Source of the DNA: Brevibacterium zhoupengii
Lineage (GTDB): Bacteria > Actinomycetota > Actinomycetes > Actinomycetales > Brevibacteriaceae
Length of the DNA stretch: 64,000 nucleotides
Assembly (NCBI RefSeq): GCF_021117425.1
Contig: NZ_CP088298.1
Span: 4,154,001 to 4,218,000 of the forward strand
Direction of reading: 5' to 3'
The translations under genes were made by a program, and so were the position numbers. The notes beneath the pieces are model-generated. The model made no database searches. It had not been told where the DNA came from and saw nothing but the letters and a program-made list of their open reading frames with translations. Shown piece by piece: positions 1-7,861 of this stretch. Position 1 is the first letter of the stretch, and the number at the start of each line of letters is the position of its first letter.

Positions 1-198
1 CATACGACTGGCGACCTGCGCGCACGAAGAGAACTCGCGACCATGCTGAGCGAACTGCTCGCTCTCGTCAATGATGGAACCATTGACGCAATGGTGTCCC
101 GCACCGTTTCCATCAACGAAGTGCCTGAGGCGCTGACTCAGCTCGCAAATCGCAAAGCGAGTGGAAAGTTTGTGATGGATCTCACCGAAACGGAGTGA
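1..198 (+). CDS. Zinc-type alcohol dehydrogenase / quinone oxidoreductase, C-terminal fragment (cut by left edge)
   Basis: Frame 1 is open from the first base and ends with TGA at 196-198. The last 65 residues read as the C-terminus of a medium-chain dehydrogenase: a stretch giving LLALVNDGTIDAMVSRTVSI, then an EVPEALTQL helix and the terminal GKFVMDL strand, where this family has 'eAl..l..r...GKvVl.l'. The N-terminal zinc and NAD(P)H domains lie outside the window, so substrate and cofactor cannot be judged. It converges on the minus-strand genes that follow. The family call is good; the exact enzyme is not knowable here. Confidence 0.75.
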   Translation, partial: HTTGDLRARRELATMLSELLALVNDGTIDAMVSRTVSINEVPEALTQLANRKASGKFVMDLTETE

Positions 199-325
199 TC
201 GCCGTCCGCGCTATCATCACCGCCGAGGCAGCGACGGTTCTCTACCCTGAAGGGCGCAGTCGTTTCCGCCATCGCCGGTGATGGGCACGTGCTCCTGAAA
301 TGCATGGTGTAAGCAGGCATCTGAG
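199..325. other. Non-coding stretch between two dehydrogenase remnants
   Basis: No convincing gene, repeat or promoter is visible here. Together with 561-761 it forms the non-coding part of the 600-base gap between the edge dehydrogenase and the FAD oxidase. Confidence 0.5.
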
Positions 326-560
326 TCAATGAGTAGCCTCCGCTACGTCGACGACGACACGCACGGCCTCCCCGCTGCGCAGCGCCTCGATCACAGTGCC
401 GATCTCGGCCAAGGGGGTAGCGATGCGACACCTGCTCAGCCAGATCGAGTCGTCCCTGTTCGGCCAGCTGTACGATGTTCGGCATGTCGACAAACGGATC
501 GCAGGCACCATTGAGAGCGCCGGAGATGGTGAGATGGCGGTGAATGACGGACCTTCCGAG
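326..560 (-). pseudogene. Frameshifted remnant of a zinc alcohol dehydrogenase C-terminus
   Basis: Two minus-strand frames together encode a typical alcohol dehydrogenase tail. One frame gives LTISGALNGACDPFVDMPNI and then VQLAEQGRLDLAEQVSHRYPL. The next frame continues with PLAEIGTVIEALRSGEAVR and VVVDVAEATH, ending at TGA 328-326. The join lies near 410, where the family motif 'v.hr.PL.ei..A...l..G...R.vv' crosses frames, so a one-base indel is implied. No N-terminal zinc or Rossmann domain is seen upstream. Since the gene is also truncated, it is probably a relic rather than a sequencing error. Confidence 0.6.
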
Positions 561-761
561 GCTCTCTCCTGTGGGCATGGCACTAGCGCAAGTCGAGAGA
601 TGGTCATATGTTCGGCCGGAAAATTTTAGATCGACTGTTCCAGGAATGGACACGCTGGAGACGGGACTAAAAGCAAAGACACCGCTTATTCAACGATGAA
701 CAGTGAGAGCAGATTGTGCTACTCGGGCCTTCAAACACCAGTAAAAGACCCAGACAACATG

Positions 762-803
762 CGTTAGCGGCACACCCGCAATCTTACAGGTGTGCCGCTA
801 ACG
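762..803 (-). terminator. Strong hairpin downstream of the oxidase gene
   Basis: Bases 762-776 (CGTTAGCGGCACACC) and 789-803 (GGTGTGCCGCTAACG) form a perfect 15-bp stem with a 12-base loop. It sits 5 bases beyond the stop of the FAD oxidase, the last gene of the minus-strand cluster. There is no clear T-run, so it could be a factor-assisted or bidirectional terminator. Confidence 0.7.
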
Positions 804-808
804 TCGAG

Positions 809-2044
809 TCAGGATGTCACTCGAACTTGCGAATTCGAACCCGCATCGCGATAGATTGACTCGTATTCGCTGAGCGATTGCCGCCGGACGTCCTCGCTGC
901 TCAGCATCCCGGGTCCGAATCGGTCGAGGGCAAACCCAGAGATTGAGCTGGGCCGCTGGCCCGTCGTCAGCCACTCGGCCATGTCCGCACCGAGGGCGGG
1001 AGACACCGAGAGGCCCATGACGTTGCAGCCCGTCATGAAATAGGCACCGGAAGCCGTCTCCAGCTCATCGATGATGTAGCTGCCGTCCGGGGTCATGGTG
1101 ACCATCCCCCCGCGCATTGTGCGAACCGTCGAATCAGCGACTCCCGGAAACAGGCCCGAGATTTTGCCGAGTGCCAACTCGATCGCCCGGCCGTCCAGGG
1201 GCGTGTCCGCGGTACGATCCGGCAGAGACTTTACCGAAAACTCCATCGGTTGCGGCTCGTACGTTCCGAACATGAGATCCTTGCCCACGGGCCGAGCATA
1301 GATAGCATCATCGACGACACGCACTGAGGGAAGCCCAAACCGGATGCCGGAAATTTTCTGCCTGATCGAATACTGGTGACGCACGTGGATAAGCGGCAAA
1401 TCCAGTCCAACCGACCGGCCCAGCAGTTCGCTGGTCCAGGCTCCCGCTGCGATGACCACCGAGGCAGCAGATTCGATTCCGTCGGTGGTGCGCACGCCTG
1501 TGACCCGTCCTGAAGAAACCTCCAAGTTTGTGACGTCGACTCCGAATCTGAATTCCACACCCGCACGAGTGGCTGCTTCGTACATCGATGATGCCAGATC
1601 AGCCGCTTCGAAGTAGATGTCGTCGGGGGCATACCAGGCTGCGGTTGCCGCAGAGGAATCGGTGTGCGGGGCCAGTCGACCTGCTTCAGCTAGGTCGATC
1701 ATGCCGACTCGTGCGCCGAGCTTCGTTGCCCGCTGAACTTCACGTTGCAACTGTTCGGCCGACCAGTCCTGCAGTGCGTATTTGATGCTGCCCGCTTGGT
1801 GGTAGACAAGCGGTACACCGGTTCGAGCTTCGAATTCGATGATGTCACCGATGCTACGATGCATAAGCGATCCCATCGCTGGATCCGTTTGCGCGATGAC
1901 GGATTGTCCCGCGGCAAGCGAGGAGGTCTGCCTTCCAGGGCCGACCCGATCAATCACCAGAACTGTCTGGCCCCGTCGGCGGAGATTCTCGGCGACACTC
2001 AATCCTTGAACGCCGCAGCCGACGACGATGACATCGGCGGTCAT
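809..2044 (-). CDS. FAD-dependent oxidoreductase, DAO / glycine-oxidase family
   Basis: The 411-residue protein opens with a Rossmann dinucleotide fold (VIVVGCGVQGLSVAENL, residues 5-21) followed by an acidic strand end (VLVID). The C-terminal part holds the second conserved segment (TPDGSYIIDEL ... YFMTGCNVMGLSVSPALG) typical of D-amino-acid, sarcosine and glycine oxidases. Such enzymes oxidise a secondary or primary amine to an imine and usually pass electrons to O2. The start ATG overlaps the stop of the upstream dehydroquinase-like gene by ATGA, so the two are translationally coupled. It is the last gene of the cluster and is followed by a hairpin. The substrate is unknown; from context it is probably an amino acid or cyclic amine intermediate. 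Confidence 0.85.
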   Translation of the reverse strand: MTADVIVVGCGVQGLSVAENLRRRGQTVLVIDRVGPGRQTSSLAAGQSVIAQTDPAMGSLMHRSIGDIIEFEARTGVPLVYHQAGSIKYALQDWSAEQLQREVQRATKLGARVGMIDLAEAGRLAPHTDSSAATAAWYAPDDIYFEAADLASSMYEAATRAGVEFRFGVDVTNLEVSSGRVTGVRTTDGIESAASVVIAAGAWTSELLGRSVGLDLPLIHVRHQYSIRQKISGIRFGLPSVRVVDDAIYARPVGKDLMFGTYEPQPMEFSVKSLPDRTADTPLDGRAIELALGKISGLFPGVADSTVRTMRGGMVTMTPDGSYIIDELETASGAYFMTGCNVMGLSVSPALGADMAEWLTTGQRPSSISGFALDRFGPGMLSSEDVRRQSLSEYESIYRDAGSNSQVRVTS

Positions 2045-2520
2045 GTTGTCGCCTCACCTTCGCGTTCTTCAAGTGCGGAGACGAGTGCGACGAGAGCTCC
2101 GATGTACCCGTGGTGACGGAACCCCATCGCAGTGCCGGCAGCAGTCTGCGTAAACGTGGAGCGATTTCCAGTCGCGAAGATGTTCGCGAAGTGGACTTCG
2201 ACAAACGGTTTGCCCGTCTCGGTCAGCGCAATCCGCGTCGGCTCCCCGAAAGCCCAAAGGCCGCCAGGATTGATGAGATAGCCGTCATATGTTGTATCCG
2301 CCTCGACGAAGTCGACGAGATCCCCTTCATGGTTCGAGTGATAGGGATTGATGGTCGCGCCCACCAATTGGCCCGAGTCCGCGACCAACGATTCCAGCTC
2401 CTGGAGCGATGTCACCGTGCCGTAGACGTTCTTGTCGCGGTTACCCAGATTGGACATGTTGAGCCCGTTCAGGAGTGCTATGCGCCATCTGGCGTCATGG
2501 TTGGTTTCCAAAGGTTGCAT
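2041..2520 (-). CDS. Type II 3-dehydroquinate dehydratase-like protein, paralogue 1
   Basis: The protein has the AroQ type II fold order: IALLNGLNMSNLG, then NRDKNVYG, then SNHEGDLVDF, LINPGGL and VEVHFAN. Compared with the M. tuberculosis enzyme (recalled alignment), the catalytic Arg and Tyr of the mobile loop (in NRDKNVYG), the Asn of INPGG and the His of EVH are all kept. The substrate-binding His of the usual 'THTS' motif is replaced (GLWAFGE) and the usual HAREEFR segment reads FATGNRSTF. It therefore probably keeps enolate-type dehydration chemistry on a different substrate. ATG 2520 is preferred over an upstream TTG at 2526. Length (159 aa) is near the family norm. It overlaps the FAD oxidase and follows its own paralogue by 24 bases. 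Confidence 0.8.
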   Translation of the reverse strand: MQPLETNHDARWRIALLNGLNMSNLGNRDKNVYGTVTSLQELESLVADSGQLVGATINPYHSNHEGDLVDFVEADTTYDGYLINPGGLWAFGEPTRIALTETGKPFVEVHFANIFATGNRSTFTQTAAGTAMGFRHHGYIGALVALVSALEEREGEATT

Positions 2521-2544
2521 AATCAAGTCTCAGCTTTCAGAGGT

Positions 2545-3051
2545 CTACTGGTAGAGAGAGCGAGGAGTACCGTGTGATCGGTTGTACTCTCCGCTGCCAT
2601 CCGGATTGAGAAAGTCGACATCGTCCAGGGCAAGCGCTAGCGCGACAACCGCGCCTTTGAGGCCATTGGCGCCGAGGCCGGAGAAGATGGCTGTCACGCT
2701 CGGCGAGAAGATCGACCTGCCGTTCAGCTCACTGTTTCGCCAGTGGAATTCCACCGATGGTCGCTTGACGTCCTTGAGACAGTGCCGGAGCGATTCCCCC
2801 GTTGTCGACAGACCACCGGGGTTCACGATGTACCCATCGATCTCGGAAGCATTCTCATGGATGAATTCGAGCAGATGCCCTTCGTGGTTTGACTGTTTGT
2901 GTCGAATGCTCACATTGAATAATTCACCCCAATCTTCCAACAGCGTTTGAAAAGCTTCGATACTATCGATATCTCGTTTTGTATTGGGTCCGCTGAGTAG
3001 AGCAAGATTCCATTTCTTGCCCTTGGCGCGGAGCCGAGAAATATGTTTCAC
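2545..3051 (-). CDS. Type II 3-dehydroquinate dehydratase-like protein, paralogue 2, active-site loop missing
   Basis: The order of motifs is that of AroQ: LALLSGPN, then KQSNHEGHLLEFIH, YIVNPGGL and VEFHWRN. The mobile loop that carries the catalytic Arg and Tyr is deleted; the chain goes straight from GPN to KRDIDSIEAF. The INPG-type Asn and the EVH-type His (as EFH) remain. The GTG at 3051 is chosen because GGAG lies 5 bases upstream and the length then matches the paralogue; the frame stays open to an ATG at 3096. Type II enzymes form dodecamers, so this could be a regulatory or structural partner of paralogue 1. Activity as a true dehydroquinase is unlikely. Confidence 0.75.
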   Translation of the reverse strand: MKHISRLRAKGKKWNLALLSGPNTKRDIDSIEAFQTLLEDWGELFNVSIRHKQSNHEGHLLEFIHENASEIDGYIVNPGGLSTTGESLRHCLKDVKRPSVEFHWRNSELNGRSIFSPSVTAIFSGLGANGLKGAVVALALALDDVDFLNPDGSGEYNRSHGTPRSLYQ

Positions 3052-3126
3052 AAAAACTCCATTCTGAGATGTTCTCCTTCTGAGCGGAGATACCATTCAA
3101 CGCTTACCGCCAATTTCCGCGGCCGG

Positions 3127-3915
3127 TCACTTTTCCCAGGGAACTCCACCGGCGTAGGTCAGGTACGACGTTCCCGCGAGGCTTCCGCTGTCGATCGGTA
3201 GGAGCACACCGCTGATAGTCCGGGCCTGGTCGGAGCAGAGGAAAGCGATCGCTTCCGCGACGTCTTCTGTCGATGGGAGGTTTGGCAGCGGGTGGAGCGC
3301 CATGATCTTGCCCATGTCGCGTTCTCCGGCGGCGATCGCAGCCTCGAGAGGAGGGGTCATGACGTGAGTCGGCCCCACGCTGTTGACGCGGATCTCATGT
3401 CGCCCAAGCTCGACTGCAAGAAGTTGAGTGATTCGTTCGATGGCAGCTTTGCCAGGATTATAGGCCGGCAACGGCATCGGCAGTCGACTGTGAATCGATC
3501 CGAGCGTGACGATCGCGCCCTTCTTCCGCGGGACCATCCGTCGTCCGAATGATTGGCAGGTGTGGATGGTCCCGAAATAATTGACCTTCCACATCCGCTC
3601 ATGCGCGGGCATATCCATCTCGAGAATGGCCTCGCTGTTCGGTGTCAGCCCCGCGGAGGTGACCAGTGCCTCGACCGGGCCGAGGTCCGTCTCGACCGCG
3701 TTCGCGACCTTCTCGACCTCTTCCCTGTCTGCGACGTTGCACTCGTAGTAGGTTGCTTCGACGCCGAGCTTTCGCAGCTCGCCGACGACACGCTGGCCAC
3801 CTTCTCCGTCGACATCGATGACAGCAACATTGTAGCCATCTGCTGCAAATCGTTTTGCTGCCGCCTCGCCAATTCCGCTTGCTCCGCCTGTCACTGCTGC
3901 AACTCGTGTGCTCAT
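3127..3915 (-). CDS. Short-chain dehydrogenase/reductase (SDR)
   Basis: This 262-residue classical SDR has the cofactor motif TGGASGIG (residues 9-16), an acidic residue after strand 2 (VAVIDVD, favouring NAD), an SAG-type segment (TSAGLTP) and the catalytic YxxxK as YNPGK preceded by LGSIHSRLP, which supplies the Ser. The C-terminal part ends VLLPIDSGSLAG, close to the usual 'itVDGG'. It would oxidise an alcohol or reduce a carbonyl. In the enamidase pathway of clostridia the aldehyde product is reduced by a dehydrogenase of a different family, so a comparable step here is only a guess. A 176-base gap upstream could hold a promoter. Confidence 0.9.
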   Translation of the reverse strand: MSTRVAAVTGGASGIGEAAAKRFAADGYNVAVIDVDGEGGQRVVGELRKLGVEATYYECNVADREEVEKVANAVETDLGPVEALVTSAGLTPNSEAILEMDMPAHERMWKVNYFGTIHTCQSFGRRMVPRKKGAIVTLGSIHSRLPMPLPAYNPGKAAIERITQLLAVELGRHEIRVNSVGPTHVMTPPLEAAIAAGERDMGKIMALHPLPNLPSTEDVAEAIAFLCSDQARTISGVLLPIDSGSLAGTSYLTYAGGVPWEK

Positions 3916-4091
3916 GATCGATTTCCCTTCAATGATTTTTTGCTGTCCTTAGATTGTTTCGTCGTGAAGCAATCCGCGTCTACTTAGCATTTCCGAATGT
4001 AAAATATAAGAATTAGTGAACAATCCAGTCGGATGTGTTGTCGCACCCTGAATACCGCATGCCCCAACTGGCACGTTCCACGCAGTTATGA

Positions 4092-5738
4092 TTAAAAGCT
4101 TTTACCGCCGAGTACCGTGGCTACGACGTCAATTTTGCGGATTTCGTCAGGAGGTATTGTCGTCGGGTCGCGGTCGAGAACCGCGAAATCAGCGAACTTT
4201 CCGATTTCGAGACTGCCGACTTTGTCCTCCATCCCGATGACGAGAGCCGCATCGATAGTGATGGCCCGCAATGCTCGGTCGACGGGGATTCTTTCCCCTG
4301 GAGCCTGTACTGTCTCGTTGTCAGCTGCGAGTCGGGTCACCGCCGTCCAAGCTGCTTCGAGAGGAGAGATCGGCAGCAGAGCGAAGGCAAAGTCGGAGTG
4401 CAGGCCAAAACTCACCCCTTCGCGGGCTAGGCTGCCAAGGCGAGCAGTTGCCTCTGATCGGTCAGGGCCTAGACCGGAGAGATTTTGCACTTGGCTGCGA
4501 TGATGAACGTATTGCACGAGGACACTGGCCAGACCCCCGAGCTTCGCCAGGCGTCGGGCCTGTGAGGTGTTGCTGATGAGATAATGTTCGATGGTGAACC
4601 GATGGTCCATTCTCGGGGTGTGATCTTGCAGCTGCTCGAGCAGGTCGAGACACGCATCGATTGCTTCATCACCGTTTGCGTGTGCGTGGATGGGCACTTT
4701 GCGTTCCCAGTAGGGCAGGATCCGTTCGGCGAGTTCGTCCCATGGCACATCACCGCGCAGGCCGTTGCCTCCGTCGACGTATCCGGGATAGTTCAGTCTC
4801 AGTGACATGGCTTGATATGACCCATCGAGCCAAACCTTGACGCCGTTGAAGTGGAGCTTGTCCGTGGAGATTTGCGAGAGGTCTTTGACGAATTGGGCCG
4901 CTTCGGACCCGTGGGCTTTGTGAACGGCGATTTCTGCTGAACACATCGTCATGCGCAGTGGGAAGTCGGGATGGTTGACGATTTCGAGGTGGTCGTTGAG
5001 TTCGGTGTCGAAATCTTGGACACCCAATCCCATATCGGCAGTTGTCGTCACGCCGGCTCTCTGCGCTGTGCCGGCGAGCTTCCATAACCCTTCCCTCGCT
5101 GCGTCGCGGTTGTGCATCTTGTCCATAAACGGTGCCTGAGCGTATCGGACGGCTTCCATCTCGACGAAGGTTCCGTCCAATCGTCCATCCGGATAGCGCC
5201 CGACACCGTGTACTTCGATAGCATCATCGGCGCCGAGCGCGTCGAGAAGAGGACTGTTGACGTAGAGATAGTGGATAGCGTAAGCGAGGATCCATATCGG
5301 CCTGCGTGCTGAGATGGCGTCCAGTTCGTCTCGATGTAAGTGACCGCCTTGGTAGGCCGGATCGAATCCCCATGCGAAGATGGGCTCCCCGTCCGGGAGC
5401 TGTGCGTCGAGAGCACGGAGGCTGGTGAAAACATCTTCTCTTGTCGGCTGTGCCGACGATCCCGTAGGTGAGGTGATCGGCCCCAAATAATGAAGGGCGG
5501 TCACTGATCCTGCCCACCGGAGATGCGTGTGAGGATCGATGAATCCGGGCATGATGACGTTGTCGGCGAAGCTGGTGTCGATCGTATGCGGTTGGTTGTC
5601 CAACCAAGGCCGCATCGAGGCGAGTGAACCCACGGATAGGATGCGTCCGTCACGCACCGCGACCGCTTCAGCGTTGGGACGGCCCGGGTCCATTGTGAGA
5701 ACCCTTTTTGCTTTGAAGACGGTGATTTCTTCACTCAT
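4092..5738 (-). CDS. Metal-dependent amidohydrolase, YtcJ / Amidohydro_3 type
   Basis: The 548-residue protein has the N-terminal beta-sandwich segment (AVAVRDGRILSVG), then NVIMPGFIDPHTHLRWAG with the HxH metal ligands, a central barrel containing IHAHANGDEAIDACLDLLEQ, and HSDFAFALLPISPLEAAWTAV near the C-terminus. This matches the Amidohydro_3/YtcJ branch, which hydrolyses amides, imides or N-substituted compounds. The C-terminus returns to the sandwich fold (GSLEIGKFADFAVLDRDP). Together with the enamidase-like gene next to it, the cluster carries two hydrolases acting on C-N bonds. The substrate is not predictable. Confidence 0.85.
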   Translation of the reverse strand: MSEEITVFKAKRVLTMDPGRPNAEAVAVRDGRILSVGSLASMRPWLDNQPHTIDTSFADNVIMPGFIDPHTHLRWAGSVTALHYLGPITSPTGSSAQPTREDVFTSLRALDAQLPDGEPIFAWGFDPAYQGGHLHRDELDAISARRPIWILAYAIHYLYVNSPLLDALGADDAIEVHGVGRYPDGRLDGTFVEMEAVRYAQAPFMDKMHNRDAAREGLWKLAGTAQRAGVTTTADMGLGVQDFDTELNDHLEIVNHPDFPLRMTMCSAEIAVHKAHGSEAAQFVKDLSQISTDKLHFNGVKVWLDGSYQAMSLRLNYPGYVDGGNGLRGDVPWDELAERILPYWERKVPIHAHANGDEAIDACLDLLEQLQDHTPRMDHRFTIEHYLISNTSQARRLAKLGGLASVLVQYVHHRSQVQNLSGLGPDRSEATARLGSLAREGVSFGLHSDFAFALLPISPLEAAWTAVTRLAADNETVQAPGERIPVDRALRAITIDAALVIGMEDKVGSLEIGKFADFAVLDRDPTTIPPDEIRKIDVVATVLGGKSF

Positions 5739-5877
5739 TCGATGTCATCCGTTCTTGAATAGCTCTTTATTCCGTTCGGGGTGGCCTTGGGGCGTCGGTT
5801 TAGGCGTGCCACCATCCCGCCTGACTTTTGTGGGTCCGGCGTAGGGCCCGGAGGAATCAGACGAGTCGGCGGCCGAT

Positions 5878-7017
5878 TTAGTGCACGGTCGCCAGTCGAG
5901 CCGGTGCAGGCGTGTTACGTGAGCGTAAACCTTGCACCTGGCCGTCGATGATGACTCCACAGATTCCGGGCACGTCTCCGCGTTCGATTGCCGAGAGGGG
6001 GTCGGTGGCGACTCCTCCGGCCGGGGGCTGCAGAAGTACCATATCTGCAGGCCGTCCGAGATCGATGACTCCTTCCTCGCGGTGGAGAACTCGACCAGGA
6101 TTGCTGGTGGCGAGTGCGATCGTGTCAGCCGCTGATAGGTCCGCCAGAGATGAGAATTCAACGATCGTCTTGATCATCCCCAATGGCATGACCCCCGTGC
6201 CCGTCGGAGTATCTGTTGCAATGAGGATGCGGTCGAGGTCATCTCGGTCCTTCGCCAGGTCGATCACCCGCAAGCTCGACCGCAGATTTCCTGCTTGCAC
6301 CAACTGCAATGCGCCCGGAGCGTCGAACATGCGTTCGAGGTCCTCGTCTGGCAGTGAAGTGGTTCCCCCGTTGGCATGACCGATGATGTCGCATTCGAGG
6401 GCAAGGACGTCGTCGATCGAGACTGCTGCCGAACCGGGCACGGACGCTCCCCCGGTGTGATTCATAACGACGAATCCTGCCTTCTGGGCAGCTCGCACTA
6501 GTGGTGCGGCTTCAGACTGGCTTTCGAACGCACCGAAACCGACTTTCGCGAGTCGTACGTTCTCTGCACCCAGCTCGGCGAAGTCCTCCTCCGTGAGCGA
6601 AGGGCTGATGATCACCGAACCGCCCAGGACCTTGACACCTCCCGGGCGAACGTTCTCCCAAGATCTCTGTGCGGCGATAGCCAGTCCCTTGAGGCCGGCG
6701 CGATCAGTCGGCCGACCGGGCACGTGGATCTCCGACGCTGACATCATCAAGGTCGTACCGCCGTGCATATAGCTTTCGATCCACCCGACCGTCTGTTGTC
6801 GGGGAGTCCAGTCGCCGAACGTCACGTGAACATGGCTGTCAATCAGGCCCGGGCACAGTGTAGCTCCGTTGGCGTCCACAATGACATCGGCATCGGTATC
6901 GTCGTCGAAGGCAGCGATCTTACCATCGACGCAGCGGACCGAGCCCACGGTGAGGACGGGCTCGCCGAGACGGCCTGTGACGACTCCTGAGACATTGTCG
7001 ATACGAAGGGACTTCAT
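5878..7017 (-). CDS. Enamidase-like amidohydrolase
   Basis: Over its full 379 residues this resembles the enamidase of Eubacterium barkeri nicotinate fermentation, as I recall that sequence: PGLIDSHVHVTFGDWTPRQQ, then HVPGRPTDRAGLKGLAI, RPGGVKVLGGSVI, MNHTGGASVPGS, IGHANGG, TDTPTGTGVMPLG and a C-terminal SRNTPAPAR. Candidate metal ligands are His62, His64, His187, His214 and Asp269. At the position where the clostridial enzyme has a Glu in an EVG motif, this protein has Lys158 (AKVGFGAF). The known reaction opens 6-oxo-tetrahydronicotinate to 2-formylglutarate and ammonia. The ATG overlaps the stop of the AA_synth gene by ATGA. Enamidase-type ring opening is likely; nicotinate itself is not established. 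Confidence 0.75.
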   Translation of the reverse strand: MKSLRIDNVSGVVTGRLGEPVLTVGSVRCVDGKIAAFDDDTDADVIVDANGATLCPGLIDSHVHVTFGDWTPRQQTVGWIESYMHGGTTLMMSASEIHVPGRPTDRAGLKGLAIAAQRSWENVRPGGVKVLGGSVIISPSLTEEDFAELGAENVRLAKVGFGAFESQSEAAPLVRAAQKAGFVVMNHTGGASVPGSAAVSIDDVLALECDIIGHANGGTTSLPDEDLERMFDAPGALQLVQAGNLRSSLRVIDLAKDRDDLDRILIATDTPTGTGVMPLGMIKTIVEFSSLADLSAADTIALATSNPGRVLHREEGVIDLGRPADMVLLQPPAGGVATDPLSAIERGDVPGICGVIIDGQVQGLRSRNTPAPARLATVH

Positions 7018-7592
7018 CGCTTTCCTACTTTCTCGTTGTGAGCTTCGTCGAGGGTCATTCCCCCCACTCGGTGGTTGAGTCGACCGCGATTGGCCACCGC
7101 AAGGACGACAGCCACTTCGTCGGCGAGCGGTGCATCAGCGAGATAAACTGTCACCGCGTCGTAGTGGGAGCGAACCCAGATCTCGCTCTTGTAGGCAAGC
7201 GGGACGTCGACTGTCGAACCGGGCGTCGATCGTTTACTCACTGAGGAAATCCACGCGTCACCGCCGACAGCATCGCGTACACCCCGTCCGAACTCACCGA
7301 TCTTGCAGGCCACTCCGTGTTCGACCTCGCCGTCGATGCCCACGACGGCAGCTTTCCCGAAACTTTCGACCTCATGACCGAGCGTGTCGGCAGCCGCCGT
7401 TGCCAGCAGATGTCCGAGACGATAGTTGTCATCGATGATCTCCGACAGTTCGTTCGTATAGGGGTGGTCTGCGTAAGGATTACGCACAACGGCCACTGCC
7501 GCGGCTTTCACAAGAGGGGTTTCGGCCGAGCATCCGGCTTCGGAACGGATCTCCTCTCTCACAGTCGTGAGTTTGCGGATCTCCAGCGTCAT
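7014..7592 (-). CDS. Amino acid synthesis family protein (AA_synth, PF06684)
   Basis: The protein matches the family hallmarks in order: an N-terminal IRKLTTVREE strand, AVAVVRNPYADHPYTNEL, HEVESFGKAAVVGIDGEVEH, a GVRDAVGG segment, STPGSTVDVPLAYK, WVRSHYDAVTVYLADAPLADE and a C-terminal NRGRLNHRVGG. The family name is historical and the biochemical function is not established. It is common in catabolic operons next to amidohydrolases. ATG 7592 is chosen because AAGGAG lies just upstream; it overlaps the tautomerase stop by ATGA and the next gene also by ATGA. Three genes are thus coupled, which suggests consecutive steps or a complex. Confidence 0.8.
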   Translation of the reverse strand: MTLEIRKLTTVREEIRSEAGCSAETPLVKAAAVAVVRNPYADHPYTNELSEIIDDNYRLGHLLATAAADTLGHEVESFGKAAVVGIDGEVEHGVACKIGEFGRGVRDAVGGDAWISSVSKRSTPGSTVDVPLAYKSEIWVRSHYDAVTVYLADAPLADEVAVVLAVANRGRLNHRVGGMTLDEAHNEKVGKR

Positions 7593-7777
7593 TTCTTCTC
7601 CTTGATTATTTCGGCGGATTTGAACCATTGTTCGGGCAAGATGTCACGGAAAATGATGTGCACGGAGTCGGGCCGCGCATCGCAGTGAGTTACGAAGGCC
7701 TCAGAAATCGCCGAGGCCAAGCGTCTTTTTTGCTCGTCCGATCGACCTTTGTACAGTGTGATGTCAACCAAGGGCAT
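7589..7777 (-). CDS. 4-oxalocrotonate tautomerase-like protein
   Basis: This 62-residue protein has the usual size of the family and begins Met-Pro-Leu-Val, so Pro2 becomes the N-terminal catalytic base after Met removal. The middle reads KGRSDEQKRRLASAISEAF and then the typical DSVHIIFRDI strand, with the final helix in EQWFKSAEI. Members interconvert enol and keto forms or act on unsaturated acids. It starts about 84 bases after the antiporter gene and overlaps the AA_synth gene. It may handle the enol or enamine product of a ring-opening step. Confidence 0.85.
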   Translation of the reverse strand: MPLVDITLYKGRSDEQKRRLASAISEAFVTHCDARPDSVHIIFRDILPEQWFKSAEIIKEKK

Positions 7778-7861
7778 ACGATTCTCCGTTCGTGCTTCGA
7801 TCGATGATTCTGATGATCAGAGAGATCAGCGGGGTCTCTCCGACGAGGATTCTCACCCTCT

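Noticed and set aside
2041..2520. Genuine shikimate-pathway aroQ
   Set aside because: The core is kept, but the dehydroquinate-binding His and Arg positions are changed and the gene is in a catabolic operon.
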